A DNA stretch of 64,000 nt from Prionace glauca (Eukaryota; Chordata; Chondrichthyes; Carcharhiniformes; Carcharhinidae). The notes under the pieces were generated by a model. That model saw only the letters and a list, made by a program, of their open reading frames with translations. It had not been told where the DNA came from and did not search any database. The DNA is taken from the NCBI GenBank assembly GCA_037974335.1, contig CM075760.1:31146902-31210901 (forward strand), written 5' to 3'. Position 1 is the stretch's first letter. Every line of letters begins with the position of its first letter. Positions 1 through 10,825 of the stretch are shown piece by piece. Position numbers and translations under genes: made by a program.

Positions 1-85
1 TCGAGAACGGGGAGATGAAAAATAACAATGAGAATCCCGGGATAAATAAAGTAATCTAATTTCATTTCCTGGTCTCCGCCCCTAG

Positions 86-213
86 ACCCCACCGACCGCA
101 TCTGGATTGAAGACAATGAGGATGATAACAGCAACATCTGGACAACCGCTTCCACATTCATCGTCCTGTTCTTCCTGAGCATTTTCTACAGCACTGCCGT
201 CACTCTGGTGAAG
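86..213 (+). CDS. IGHM: IgM heavy chain, membrane exon TM1 (left cluster, partial gene)
   Basis: Encodes the acidic extracellular spacer ([14 protein letters not shown]) followed by a hydrophobic helix containing [17 protein letters not shown], the membrane anchor of surface IgM. A polypyrimidine/AG acceptor (CCCCTAG) precedes it and GTGGGA follows AAG as donor. Its 128 bases begin with the last two bases of a split codon, the same phase as the matching exon of the right cluster at 35887-35760, from which it differs visibly by one residue (Pro for Leu at the second codon). The V, D, J and CH exons of this plus-strand cluster lie beyond the left edge. The anchor exon is highly characteristic of IgM. 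The donor is weaker than the GTGAGA of the other copy. Confidence 0.93.
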
Positions 214-347
214 GTGGGATGATTCAATTCACTCACATTTCACACTGGCAGAATGGATTTGAAAAATCTCTCATTGTTTCACTGATTAAAAACATGAATG
301 TCCCGCATCAGAAACATCTGCTTCAATATTCTCTCTTTATTTTACAG

Positions 348-840
348 ATCAAATGACGGGTTGAACTTTGGACGCTGAAGACTTCCCTCAGCTGATTATC
401 AAGATCTGTGTATGGTTCAACCATAATATCAGCTCTCGGTGACTGTATCAGTAAAATTCTCCCAGCTTATCATTCTGAATCTGTAACTTAGGCTACCTTA
501 GGTTTTAATTCAGTTTTCAGTGTAAGATGTATCAGGCATTTTTATGATAATGTAATTATGGTTAATAGTTTCCCCGTAGATCAAATTTCATGCATAAATT
601 CGAAAATTGTTTGATTTCTTATTCACATTTGTTAATTGTTCTTCCTATTAATGTCCTGTTTTCTATTTCTGGTGTATGTAACAGATGTCCAAATATTGAC
701 GGATTCCCTGTGCTTGTGTTCTATTTTCAATGTAAAGTTCGATCGTTATATTCACTTTTCTAACATTAAAAAAAAGTTGTAAAACATTCTCTGAATTTTT
801 AAAATAAACATTGAATAAAAATTTAACCATCTCTGGCTTG
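348..840 (+). CDS. IGHM: IgM heavy chain, membrane exon TM2 and 3' UTR (left cluster)
   Basis: After a TTTTACAG acceptor the exon reads ATC AAA TGA, so membrane IgM ends in the short cytoplasmic tail ...LVK-IK-stop. Coding is 348-356 and the rest is 3' untranslated. Two overlapping-range AATAAA signals at 803-808 and 814-819 suggest cleavage near 835. The same tiny exon and polyadenylation region occur in inverted form at 35619-35135. Tiny terminal coding exons are usual for membrane immunoglobulin heavy chains. Confidence 0.85.
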
Positions 841-1619
841 ACTTAATTCCGTTCTCTAAAACCCATCAACTCCGCTCCATTTCCCTATTATAGAGACCCC
901 CCCACACCCCCCCCCCCTTTCCCAGACAGGCATGTCCCCCCCATGTATGGGATGTGGTTGAACTCAAGGTCCTTCCGTGAAAGAGTCATTGCGCCACCCA
1001 GTGATCCAGCCATGTAAAGACACCTTCATCTCTGCCCTTTTATGATAAAATCCAGAGGCAGAATGAGTGAACAATGAGGAAACATTGGTAATTTCATTCA
1101 TAAACTAGTCCGTCACTGACGAGTATCAGATAATCCTAAACAGCAAAGGCTCTGCTTCATCAGAGGTCGATGCAGGGCAGAGCGAGGCAGGAAATAGTTC
1201 CCTTTACACTGCCTCTTAAAAACACTGTCAGAGTCCCTACAGCATGGACTAACAGAACAAATCTCTCTGTACATTGTCCGATGAAACAATTTCAAGGCAG
1301 GCATACCACAAACTAGATAGAGAACACATACAGAGCAGTGACGCAAACCATGAGATGAAACAAAGAGACTTAGGTGTATTTCACATAAGCACATTATCGA
1401 TGACCAAGTTCCAAATTGTGACGAGTGTTATGGGATAATTTGAAGAGTCCAATATTGTATTTACCTGAAGACAATATCAATCTCACTATGATTCCATGAC
1501 ATAAGCACGGATTGCTACTGATTAACACTGGTTGGAATTTTCCTATCCTGTCCAATACAATTCTCATGTCAGGCGACCTTAGGCAGGGATTTTCTGGTAT
1601 TGGAACAAACACGGCCGGA

Positions 1620-2600
1620 AAATCATCGTCATTGATGTTTACAGAATGGAAACGGGCCCTTCGGCCCATCTTGTCCATGCTGCCTTTTTTATAGACCGCT
1701 AAGGTCTCCAATTGCCGGCATTTGGCCCAATTTCATCTATCTTATCCATCTACCTGCCTTAATGTTTTCTTCACTGTCAAAACTGTACCCACCTCTACTC
1801 CCTCTAGCAGCTTGTTCCAGAAACTTACTACCCTCTGTGTGAAACAATTGCTCACCCAGACCCTTTTGCATCTTCTCATCTCGCCTTAAACGTATTCCCT
1901 CTAGTTTTTGAATCTCCTGCCTTTGGGAAAATACATTGACTATCTGGCTGATCAGTGCCCCCATTATTTTCTAGGCCTCTGTAAGATCAACCCTAGGTCT
2001 CCTACACCCCAGGGAAAAAATGTTCTAGTCTATCACGTTTCTCCTTAAGACACAAACATTCTAGTCCCAATATCCTCTTCGTAAATCTTTTCTGCACTCT
2101 TCGTAGTTTAATAATATACTTCCTATAACAGATTGACCAGATCTGTACAGAATATTCTAAGTGTGGCCTTACCAATGTCTTCTACAACTTCAACAAGGTG
2201 TCCCAACCCCTTCATTCGCTGTTCTGTCGAAGGAAACCAAGTGTGCCAAATTCATTCTTCACAACTCTGCCCGACGGTGACTCCACTTTGAAGGAGCTAT
2301 GAACCTGTAACCTCCCAGATTCCTTGGTTCTCTAACTGTCCCCAGTACCTCAGCATTAACTAATAGCTGTCCTGGTTCGATCTATCAAATGCATCACCTC
2401 GCATTCATCTAAATTAAACTCCATCTGTCATTCATCAACCCACTAGTCCAATTGATCAAGATTCCGTTACAATCGGAGATAACTTTTTTTTTTCACTATC
2501 CAGTATGCCACCAATCTTGTTGTCATCTGCAAACGGACTAACCATGCCCCCTGAATTCTCACCCAAATCATTAATGTAAATGACAAATCACAATGGACGC
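1620..2600 (-). mobile_element. CR1-like LINE fragment (3' part), antisense
   Basis: On the minus strand the segment 2600 to about 2500 reads as the reverse-transcriptase catalytic neighbourhood (codons like ADDNKIGG), followed by diverged 3'-domain and 3' UTR sequence ending near 1625 with the usual LINE 3'-end phrase for GGGCCGAAGGGCCC. Reading frames are badly broken. Only the 3' third of an element remains. Old copy. Confidence 0.7.
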
Positions 2601-3266
2601 ACCCATGGTGCCGGAAGTCACAAGTTGTTTTCTCCAAGATTTTGGGTTCAGACTTTCCCCATTTTTTTCCACTGATGCGATGCTGACAGCTCTACATTTC
2701 CAGGTTTAAAATGTTTTCCCTTACGGACAAGCTGGGGGGACTTTTGCATAATGTGTTCCTTTCTTTGTTACAATCCCATCTCCCAGCAGGATTGAAAGAT
2801 ACTGGTCAACCCTTCCGACATTTCCAAAGTTCCTTCCATCAGGAACGCTCACACAGACCCAGAATTATTTCGTGATGCATTTACAAAAACATATTTTGAA
2901 TGGAAAATATTAACCTGTTTGTTCAGTTACTGTAATTAATGTCGGAATTAATTCAACCGGTACTAATCGTATCTCTGGAGCATTCCCACCCATGCTTCAT
3001 AAAGGAGGTATGCACGGTGTCACTGGGAGTGTCACAGTGATAAGCGGCTCCACAGAGAGGGAGTCGAGGTATCAACATTGGGAGAAAGAAATCACAAGCT
3101 TTCTGCAATGGAGGTGTATCCAGGAAAGGTAGATCTGGACGTTCCCACAATGGTTCAGCATCTGAGGGGCAGAGATCTGAATGTTACAACAACTGAGAGG
3201 AGTTTATAGTCGGTACTTTATTTGCTGTCTCAAGATTGGCCGTCTACAGCTAAGCGTGTTGAATAC
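2601..3266. other. No recognised gene
   Basis: Unique-looking AT-rich DNA between the LINE relic and the first receptor exon. I see no conserved ORF or repeat signature. Confidence 0.5.
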
Positions 3267-3324
3267 GTATTGAAACTGATTCGATATTTTTACTATCCAA
3301 TCCTGGCTATTGTTGGTTTCCCCG
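3267..3324 (+). pseudogene. GPR139-like receptor pseudogene, exon 1 remnant
   Basis: Encodes VLKLIRYFYYPILAIVGFPG with the last codon split by a clean GTAAGT donor. This is the N-terminal end of TM1 of the GPR139-like rhodopsin-class receptors, in the same place and phase as exon 1 of the intact gene at 30044-30113. I found no in-frame ATG upstream, which fits the broken second exon at 6239-7132. Confidence 0.7.
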
Positions 3325-3751
3325 GTAAGTTTCTCCACTGATTATTAATGATGTAGCCCGTGTTTAACTCTGCCACTCTTGCCGTCTGCTCCACCCTGTT
3401 TGCAACTGATGCTTGTGGTCTGCGTCCTTATTGAGTTATCACATCTACAACGCACAGATCATTATGTTAATGTTGCCTGTGTTGTGGAATTTAGTTTGTA
3501 AAGATGTAAAAGATGTTTAGGAAGATGAAAAAGAATTGTGAAAACCGGTAGGAGGGGGGAAAAGTGTGCAATCTCTTAAAAATGTGTTTTTGTTTGACGC
3601 TGAGATGTTTAAATTGCTGAATGCACAGAAACTCTCTCCACTCACATTGTCTGTATCTTTAAGACTTGATTCCTTTAAAGACTCACATTTCAAACGCTAT
3701 TTTGTAAATTGAATTTGTGTCTTTATATGCCCTGTTTGTGAACAGAAATCC

Positions 3752-3885
3752 CACTCACCTGATGAAGGGGCAGCGCTCCAAAAACTTCTGCTGCAAAATA
3801 AACCTGTTGGATTTCAACCTGGTGTTGTGAGACTTCTTATTGTACTTACCCCAGTCCAAAGCTGGCATCTTCACATCATGGTTTT
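3752..3885 (+). repeat. SINE copy (CTGATGAAGGGGCAGC family)
   Basis: Carries the phrases CACCTGATGAAGGGGCAGCG, AATAAACCTGTTGGA and CCTGGTGTTGTGAGACTTCT. The same family occurs at 14893-15021, 34677-34920 and 43676-43800. It is a dispersed non-coding element that I recognise as very common in shark DNA. Confidence 0.7.
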
Positions 3886-3899
3886 GCATCGTGCCAGCC

Positions 3900-5955
3900 G
3901 ATTAATAAAAAAAAACACACAGCTAAAAGGGGCCTATGTGAAGTTATTGTTGTTGTCAACCTCAAGCCAATCTGAGTCCAGGGTTGTTGACAGGTCATTA
4001 GGATTATATAAAAAACACACAACTGCCTTCAGGGCAGATCCACCAATGCTTGAGCCAAGAGTACATCCAGAAGCAAAGCCCGATCACCTGAAGCAGTTAG
4101 ATTTAAGATAGAAATGGGGAGAGATTACTTCTCTCAATGGGCGGTGAATCTGTTGAATTCATTATCTGGACGGAAGGACTTGATGAACTTAAGGAGACAG
4201 ACAGAACTTTGAATAGCAAAGGATTAGAGCATGGGCTGAAGGTACGGTTCGTGGGGGGATGGGGGAGGCGAGGGGGGCTGCTTGAGAATGGGAAGGAGGG
4301 AGGGTGCTGGGTAGTCTCGTGCTTGTTGTGCCCCTGATAGTTAAGGGTATACTTGGCAATTGTCCAGAAGGCCTATTCCAATGGAGAATTGTGCTGTGCC
4401 TGCTACCATCTGGCCAACTTACATCAGATCATGGATTTACTGAAAACAAAATAGGGGGGAAAAGCTCCAGTGACTTCGGGTTTTATTTTAAAGGTACAGA
4501 TTGTCCGGCTACGGCAATGACATCTGCGGGCCTGTTGTGGAGATCGGTGAACTGTAGTGGATCCAAGCAATCTGGGAGGTTGGAACTGATTCTTGCCATA
4601 ACTAACCTCCTGGTGCATCACATAATATTGGACAAATATGTCACTGGACAATAGTCATTAAGGCAGGCTGCTTGGTTTTCCTTTGGCAGCGGCCTTGGTT
4701 TGAGTATTTATTTTACTCGGAGCATGGATCAGCGACTTTCCTACTGAGAGCGGACTCACTGCGCTTCACTGGTCCATTAGGACATAGAGGGGCAGCAAAA
4801 ATAATACACAGGGCACTATGAAAGGTAGCTATACACTGAACCCTGACGCTTTAAAAGCAAACCCTCTGTGTCATTCGAGTGTGAGATTACTATTTCTTCC
4901 AGTGTTGTGCGAACAGTGGCTACAGTGCTGTGGTCTTCCCTACAGGGTGTAGTCATTTGTAAATGTTATAGAGGTTCTGAACTGTCGAGTCATTAGGATC
5001 TCTCTCTGCCAACTGCTGGTAGTGTCCAGAGGAAAGGATGAAACCAGCACTGTTTGGTACCAGCTCTGCTGCCGGGGTTGTCAGTAGCTATTTGAAAGGT
5101 GACAGATTACTGCCTACAGGACTCCACTCCGAATTTTCTGTCAGAGTTACCCCCACAGCCTTCTCACACTCCAAATCCCCCACAAGGCAGAAAGACTATT
5201 TACTTAGAGCTGGGTGAGGGTCAATTTTGAGGACCCCCGTAAAACTCTTTCCAAAATGTATACCATTTTGTACCGACCATGGAGCATCATAGTGGCACAG
5301 TGGTATTAGTGTGAGTGGGTGAAACGACCACTACGGACCCAGGGTGAAGTTCAATAACGGCACAGCTTTATTTTCTTTTCCGTCGACGGAGGTGCAGTCG
5401 GGACATACAATCAGACGGTCCCGAAAGTGCTCTAAACACCCGCCGTATTCGGCTACAATTATACCTGATCTTCAGTGTAGTACGCAATTAAAATGCTAAT
5501 ACTTTATTTACAATATTTGACTTCAGCCATCCTGTTTCGATGTTTTCGAGTGTTGAGACAATTGTTTTAAGTGTGAGTTAATCGTTTTTGTCTGATTGAT
5601 TATTAATGGTCTAGAATCTCTGAGGTTTGAACCATATGGTGTGTCATTGATCTCAAAAGAGGTTTAAGGGGCCAGGGACGTTTCCTTAGCTGTGTTAATT
5701 TTAGGTGTCTCCATGGGTTGTTTGACTGTTTTAGAAGTGTTGATTTTGATGGGGTGGGATTTTTTTTTGAAATTTAGTTCCTGTAGGTGCCATCCTGTCC
5801 AGCTTCCCTTGTGTGCTCGCCCTCATTTGCATTCTAAAAGCATGCTCTTGCCTACTGATATGTGTCTGTTCCTTTGTGAATTTTAGTGGAGAGGCTCTGA
5901 GTGTAACTTTACTCTGCCTCCATATTGTGTGCCCAATTTCATAAAATCTGCTGTC
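3900..5955. other. No recognised gene (about 2 kb)
   Basis: This is the middle of the intron of the broken receptor gene. Short ORFs are unconvincing and no RNA gene or repeat signature stands out. Confidence 0.5.
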
Positions 5956-5959
5956 CGAT

Positions 5960-6117
5960 AACAGTGGTGAGCAGTGCTGACTCACAGCATCAGGAATCTG
6001 GGTTCAATTCCAGGCTTGGGTCACTGTCTGTGTTGAGTTTGGACCTTATCCCCGTGTCTGCGTGGGTTTCCTCCAGATGCTCCACTTTCCTCTCACACTC
6101 CAAAAGATGTGCTGGAT
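5960..6117 (+). repeat. tRNA-derived SINE, partial
   Basis: Contains the conserved body phrases GGGTTCAATTCCAGGCTTGG (B-box region) and TGTCTGCGTGGGTTTCCTCC of the abundant shark tRNA-derived SINE also seen at 13634, 20665, 37915, 47772 and 62240. It is truncated 5' and 3' and lies just before exon 2 of the receptor pseudogene. Confidence 0.7.
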
Positions 6118-6238
6118 TAAAAAAAAACTGATTCAGTGTGTGTGCACATTTAAAAAAGAATTGTTGAATCTGCAGTTTAAATGGCAACTTATTCCGCAGA
6201 ATCATGTCTAATTTTATTCCTTACTTTCTTCCTGACAG

Positions 6239-7132
6239 TGAACATATTTACAATTGTGACACTGATGAGCAGAAACTGTGGTTTGTCCATGTGTCACTCG
6301 TTACCTGGTGGCCATGTCAGCAGGGGATCTGCTCGTCATTATCCTTGACCTGATATTGAGACACATTCCCATTGTTTATTGGGAACAGTTTTATTTCCTG
6401 TACTCAGTCCCCGTGTGTAACATCCACGCCGTCCTGCTTTATGCAGTCACTGACTGTTCTGTCTGGTTCACCGTCACTTTTACCTTTGATCGATTTGTGG
6501 CCATTTGCTGCCCCAAGCTAAAAAGTAAATATTGCACTGGGAAATCGGTGGCTGTGGTTCTGGGAACAGTGACGGTGCTGAGCTGTTTAAAGAACATTTC
6601 CTGGTATTTTACGTTATTGAATCGATATGGGCTGGCGAACAATCCCTGGTTTTGTGGTTTCACACGGGATGCCATGGAATCTCCGGTCTGGGGAACAATC
6701 GAGTTCCTCCACAACATTCTAACACCGTGTGTCCCATTCATCCTGATTCTGCTGCTCAATGCTCTCACCGTCAGACACATTTTAGTGAGCAGCAGAGCCC
6801 GCAGGAGACTCCGGGCTCACAGCAGTGGGGAGAACCCTAGTGACCCAGAGATGGAGAGTCGAAGAAAATCCATCATTTTACTGTTTGTTATCTCAGCCAA
6901 TTTCATCATTTTATGGTCGACATTAATGGTTTATACTATATGACTTCGGATGTATAATTTGGGCTATCAATCAGTAAGGTTACATCTTTTTGTTATGGAA
7001 TTGGGTTTCATGCTGCAACTCACAAATTGCTGCACAAATACTGCCATTTATGTTGTGACACAGACTCACTTCAGACAGCAGTTAAATGATCTCCTGAAAT
7101 ACCCTCTTACTGCAATTCTTCAACTCAATTAA
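6239..7132 (+). pseudogene. GPR139-like G-protein-coupled receptor pseudogene, exon 2
   Basis: After a CTGACAG acceptor the sequence gives VNIFTIVTLMSRNCGLSMC, then a frameshift near 6290, a long open stretch at 6278-6943 (TM2 to TM6, with DRFVAICC after TM3 and PWFCGF in extracellular loop 2), a stop and second frameshift near 6940-6950, and a final open piece at 6950-7132 covering TM7 and the tail (TNTAIYVVTQTHF, replacing the usual NxxIY-type motif). At least two frame breaks separate it from a working receptor. Its closest relative in the window is the intact gene at 30044-32224 on the same strand, with the same two-exon layout. The remaining frame is long, so inactivation looks fairly recent, unless the breaks are assembly errors. 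Confidence 0.85.
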
Positions 7133-7204
7133 CCCTGCCAGGAAACTGTAACGACAAGTCCCGTGAGAGTTTCTGTTGGGCAATCATTTTGTAAGCAATA
7201 AAAT

Positions 7205-7740
7205 ACCTTCGCTGAAGCAGAAATAGTTACAGGTAGAGAGAGAGAGGGGACAGTGTCAGTAACTGTGAGAGTGATAGAGAGAGAGATTGGCAGAGAGAGG
7301 GAAAAACACATGAACATGGAGAACAACAGAGTTTGAAAGAGTTTCTAACAAGTACAGAGAAAGGAACGGACAGAGAGGGAGAAAGAACAGAAACAGAGAG
7401 AGATTCTCACAGAGCGAGAGAGACAGGGATAGAGAGGGGAGAAAATGACGAAGGTGATATACAGGGAAGTAGAAAGGGAGACAGAAGAAGACAAACTCGG
7501 GGTTGTAATAAAAGAGGGAAAGGGAGAGGGAGGGAAAATGGGAGGCAAAAAGTGGGGCAAAGGGAAATAGCCAGAGACAGAGAAAGAGATACAGAGACAG
7601 AGAGCGGTAGTGAATGGGAAAGAGTCAGACTGGATGAGTATAATGGAAACAACAAGAACAAAAGACACAGCGAGTGAGAGAGAGACAGAGAGAGCGAGAG
7701 AAGCACAGAAACTGACAGAGAGACATATTTAATGATTTTA
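7205..7740. repeat. GA-rich microsatellite tract
   Basis: Degenerate (GA)n/(GAGAGACA)n purine-rich simple sequence on the plus strand. ORFs on both strands across it are low-complexity artefacts. Confidence 0.85.
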
Positions 7741-7839
7741 CCGATAACCATCAGGTGAAGTTATTGGAATATGTGCTCCCTGATTGAGGCAGTTAATGCT
7801 GTCCACTCCAGGAGCTCTGCAGATGTATATAATATGGAG

Positions 7840-8140
7840 TGTCTTGGTTACCAGAACTCAGGATGTGCACACTCAGGATGTGGACAGGTGGTTTTATCAC
7901 TCGACTATTAATACAGAAACTCAGCTAATGTTCTGGCACCCGGTTCCAATCTCGTCACGGCAGATGGTGGAATTTGAATAAATGTACCTGCAGTTTAGAA
8001 TCTGCTGGTGACCATAAAAACAATGTTGATCGTGGGGAAAACCCAACTGGTTCACCAGTGTCCCAGGGAAGGAATTCTGTCGTCCTTCCGTGGTCAGGTC
8101 TAATGGTGACTCCAGGGCCACAGCAACGTAGTTGACACTT
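7840..8140 (+). repeat. SINE-like dispersed repeat, second family
   Basis: Shares with 41890-42150 the order: an Ig-locus-independent head with a promoter-like box (GGTTCCAATCTCGTCACGGC here, GATTCGAATCTCACCACTGC there), a central GACCATAAAAACAATGTTG block, a CTGGTTCACCAGTGTCC block and GTGACTCCAGGGCCACAGC near the end. The GATTCGAATC box suggests descent from a tRNA. Non-coding. Confidence 0.65.
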
Positions 8141-8233
8141 CATTGCCCTCTGAACATGGGAAACTCGGAGGCCGAGTCACGATGGCAGTTCCCTTGAGCT
8201 GGTTACGATTATCAGACACTGCTCGTATCCCCA

Positions 8234-8640
8234 ATGGAAGAGACTGTAATGATGAACTTTTTCAAAATTCTCCCAGTGGCAGCCAGTAATATTCGGCTGT
8301 GGAGGCAAAATTACCCAGTTGTGAATAAACTAAAGCAGCGAGTGCTGATGGGGGAAACCAAAAGGCTGTTACAGCCTGAATTGCACCCATGGTGGAGTGG
8401 CAGAGAACAGCTGACTGTGGAAGATGCCTCACTCCTCTGGGGTTCAAGAGTGTCATCCTGAGCCAGCTTCACTATCCCATCCTGGCTGAATTTGATCATG
8501 GCCACCCAGGAGTGACAGAATGAAGGTCCTCCTAATTGCCATGTCTGGTGGCCAGGTATGGAGACAGATAGTGCTCATGAGTCAGTGTTGGCAATATCAA
8601 CAAGGGCAGAACTATCACCATTCACAACTCCTCGCACGTG
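8234..8640 (+). mobile_element. Ty3/Gypsy-like LTR element relic, integrase N-terminal region
   Basis: Fossil piece of an LTR retrotransposon pol gene. The reading resembles the linker and zinc-binding (HHCC-type) part of a Gypsy-class integrase, with a HPGVTRMK-like stretch followed by a WWPGM-like phrase. It is broken and no LTRs were found. A CR1 LINE (8641-11966) separates it from the matching integrase core piece at 11967-12216, so the LINE landed inside it. An old insertion; a host-derived integrase relic is the alternative. Confidence 0.6.
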
Positions 8641-8942
8641 GGAATGTGGGAAGGGAGTATGAAAAGCTGGGAATGGAATTAAAAAGTAGAACCGACAAGG
8701 TGTTTATCTCTGGGCTACTGCCTGAACCGGGGGCAGACGGGCATAGGGTTGATAGGATAAAGGAAGTAAATGGGTGGCTCGGGGATTGGTGTGGGAGGAA
8801 TGGGTTCGAATTTATGGGGCATTGGCACCAGTATTGGGGTAGGTGGGACCTGTTCGGGCAGGATGGGGTTGGTCTGAATCATGCTGGGACCAGAGTGCTG
8901 GCGAATCGAGTAAAGACGACTGTAGACAGGGCTTTAAACTAA
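8641..8942 (+). CDS. LINE ORF1 C-terminus, esterase-like (partial)
   Basis: Encodes ...DKVFISGLLPEPGADG... to ...DGVGLNHAGTRVLANRV...ALN. This matches the C-terminal part of the SGNH-type esterase domain that CR1 ORF1 proteins carry. In that family the late block is usually DGxHLxxxG; here the His is replaced by Gly, so catalysis is doubtful. It is a transposon product, not a host gene, and the N-terminus was lost by 5' truncation. Confidence 0.55.
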
Positions 8943-9211
8943 TTAGGGGGGGGGGGGTGCGAGGGTAGGTGACGCTATGAGGTCTAAAGTTCAGGATAGG
9001 GTACAGGTAAGGGAAGAGGCCAAGGATGTCCCAATTGGTGGCGTTACGGCAAATAGGGTCCAGGTGAAGGCTGGGATGAAAGCGCTTTATCTGAATGCAC
9101 GAAGCATTCGGAATAATGTGGATGAGCTGATGGCGCAGATCGACACAAATGGATACGATCTGGTGGCCATTACAGAGACGTGGCTGCAAGGTGACAGGGA
9201 CTGGGATATGA

Positions 9212-10825
9212 ATGTACAGGGCTATCAAGTGTTTAGGAAGGATAGGCAGGAGGAAAGAGGGGGTGCTGATTAAGGATAGTATCAAGGTGGTAGCAAGGGA
9301 TGATATCGGAGCCAAGGAGCAGAAAGTGGAATCATTGTGGGTGGAGATTAGGAACAGAAAAGGGAGGAAGACGCTAGTGGGTGTCGTCTATAGGCCCCCG
9401 AATAATGATCTGGAGGTGGGGTGGGCTGTTAACGCGCAAATAAGTGCGGCGTGCAGGAATGCGACGGCAGTAGTTATGGGAGATTTCAATCTGCATATTG
9501 ATTGGTCGACCCATGTTGGACGAGGTGGACTCGAGGAGGAATTCTTGGAATGCTGCAGGGATAATTTCCTTGAACAGTGTGTGTTGGAGCCGACAAGGGA
9601 GCGAGCTATCTTGGATCTGGTGCTGTGTAATGAGGCGGGTAGAATTAGGGACCTTGCGGTGAAGGATCCTCTTGGAGAGAGTGATCATTGTATGGTGGAG
9701 TTTCTGGTGCAGATGGAGGAGGAGAAAGTGGGTTCCCGGACACGCGTCCATTGTTTGAATAGAGGGGAGTATGGTAGGATGAGAGAAGAATTGGCGAATG
9801 TGGACTGGGGGAGTGTGATGGAAGGTAGGTCTGCTGAGGAGCAGTGGAGGATCTTTAAGGAGATCTTTCTTGGTGCTCAGCAGAAATTTATTCCGATGGT
9901 TAAAAAGGACAGTAGGAGGAGAGGTAATAAGCCGTGGATAACGAAGGAGGTGAAGGAAAGTGTTAAATTAAAAGCGGAGGAGTTTAGAGTAGCTAAGAGC
10001 AGTGGGCGAGAAGAGGATTGGGAAAGGTTTAAATGTCAACAAAGATTGACAAAGAAATTGATAAAGGAGGGTAGGAGAAGCTATGAGGCTGGGCTAGCAT
10101 TTAATATAAAAAAGGATAGCAAGAGTTTTTATAAATATATAAAAAGAAAGAGGCTGGCTAGGGTGAACGTTGGTCCTTTAGAGGATGAGAAAGGGGAGCT
10201 AGTGGTAGGGGATGGGGATACGGCTAAGGTCTTGAATAACTTTTTTGTTTCTGTCTTCACGGAGGAGGACCTGAATAATTTGCCGGGTGTTAGCGATGGA
10301 AAGGTGGTAGGAATGGAGGGTCTTAATGACATTACTGTTACTGGAGAGGTGGTGCTCGACAGACTGGAGGGGCTGATTGTGGACAAGTCCCCAGGACCGG
10401 ATGGAATGCATCCGAGGGTTCTGAAAGAAATGGCGGAGGTGATAGTGGATGCCTTGGTGGTTATTTTCCAGACGTCGCTGGATTCCGGGGAAGTGCCGGA
10501 AGATTGGAAAACGGCTAATGTTACGCCGTTGTTTAAGAAGGGTGCCAGGCAAAAGGCGGGGAATTATAGGCCGGTTAGTTTAACGTCTGTGGTAGGTAAA
10601 ATGTTAGAAACCGTCATTAAGGAGGAAATAGCGAGGGATCTTGAGGGGAATTGCTTGATAGGGCGGACGCAACACGGTTTCATTAAAGGGAAGTCGTGTC
10701 TGACAAATTTACTGGAGTTCTATGAGGACGTGTCTAGGGCAGTGGATAGAGGAGAGCCGGTGGATGTGGTCTTTCTGGATTTTCAGAAGGCGTTTGACAA
10801 GGTACCTCACAAGAGGTTATTGTAG
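9212..10825 (+). CDS. LINE ORF2, endonuclease and reverse transcriptase (interrupted)
   Basis: The main open part of ORF2 covers most of the AP-like endonuclease (GVVYRPPN, VVMGDFNLHIDW, ILDLVLCN, GESDHCMVEF) and the first half of the reverse transcriptase (KSPGPDGMHPRVLKEM, PLFKKG, GNYRPVSLTSV, TQHGFIKGKSCLTNL, VFLDFQKAFDKVPH). The protein's first endonuclease residues lie in another frame at 9065-9270, and after the TAG at 10823 the same frame continues at 10826-11365 with the catalytic FADD. It would act on its own RNA in target-primed reverse transcription if intact. Confidence 0.85.
   Translation: MYRAIKCLGRIGRRKEGVLIKDSIKVVARDDIGAKEQKVESLWVEIRNRKGRKTLVGVVYRPPNNDLEVGWAVNAQISAACRNATAVVMGDFNLHIDWSTHVGRGGLEEEFLECCRDNFLEQCVLEPTRERAILDLVLCNEAGRIRDLAVKDPLGESDHCMVEFLVQMEEEKVGSRTRVHCLNRGEYGRMREELANVDWGSVMEGRSAEEQWRIFKEIFLGAQQKFIPMVKKDSRRRGNKPWITKEVKESVKLKAEEFRVAKSSGREEDWERFKCQQRLTKKLIKEGRRSYEAGLAFNIKKDSKSFYKYIKRKRLARVNVGPLEDEKGELVVGDGDTAKVLNNFFVSVFTEEDLNNLPGVSDGKVVGMEGLNDITVTGEVVLDRLEGLIVDKSPGPDGMHPRVLKEMAEVIVDALVVIFQTSLDSGEVPEDWKTANVTPLFKKGARQKAGNYRPVSLTSVVGKMLETVIKEEIARDLEGNCLIGRTQHGFIKGKSCLTNLLEFYEDVSRAVDRGEPVDVVFLDFQKAFDKVPHKRLL

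Larger units (their letters stand above)
1..1490. repeat. Left arm of a large inverted duplication (IgM 3' ends)
   Basis: This stretch aligns, base for base with small gaps, to the reverse complement of about 34228-35973. The match covers the intron before TM1, TM1, TM2, the 3' UTR and roughly 650 bases of non-coding flank beyond the polyadenylation sites (for example the blocks around 930-1040 and 1180-1440). It marks tail-to-tail duplication of IgM clusters. A poly-C run lies at 899-917. The arm may continue to the left of the window. Confidence 0.85.

Noticed and set aside
1394-1711. ORFs in the left duplication arm flank
   Set aside because: Not conserved in frame in the right arm, so non-coding.
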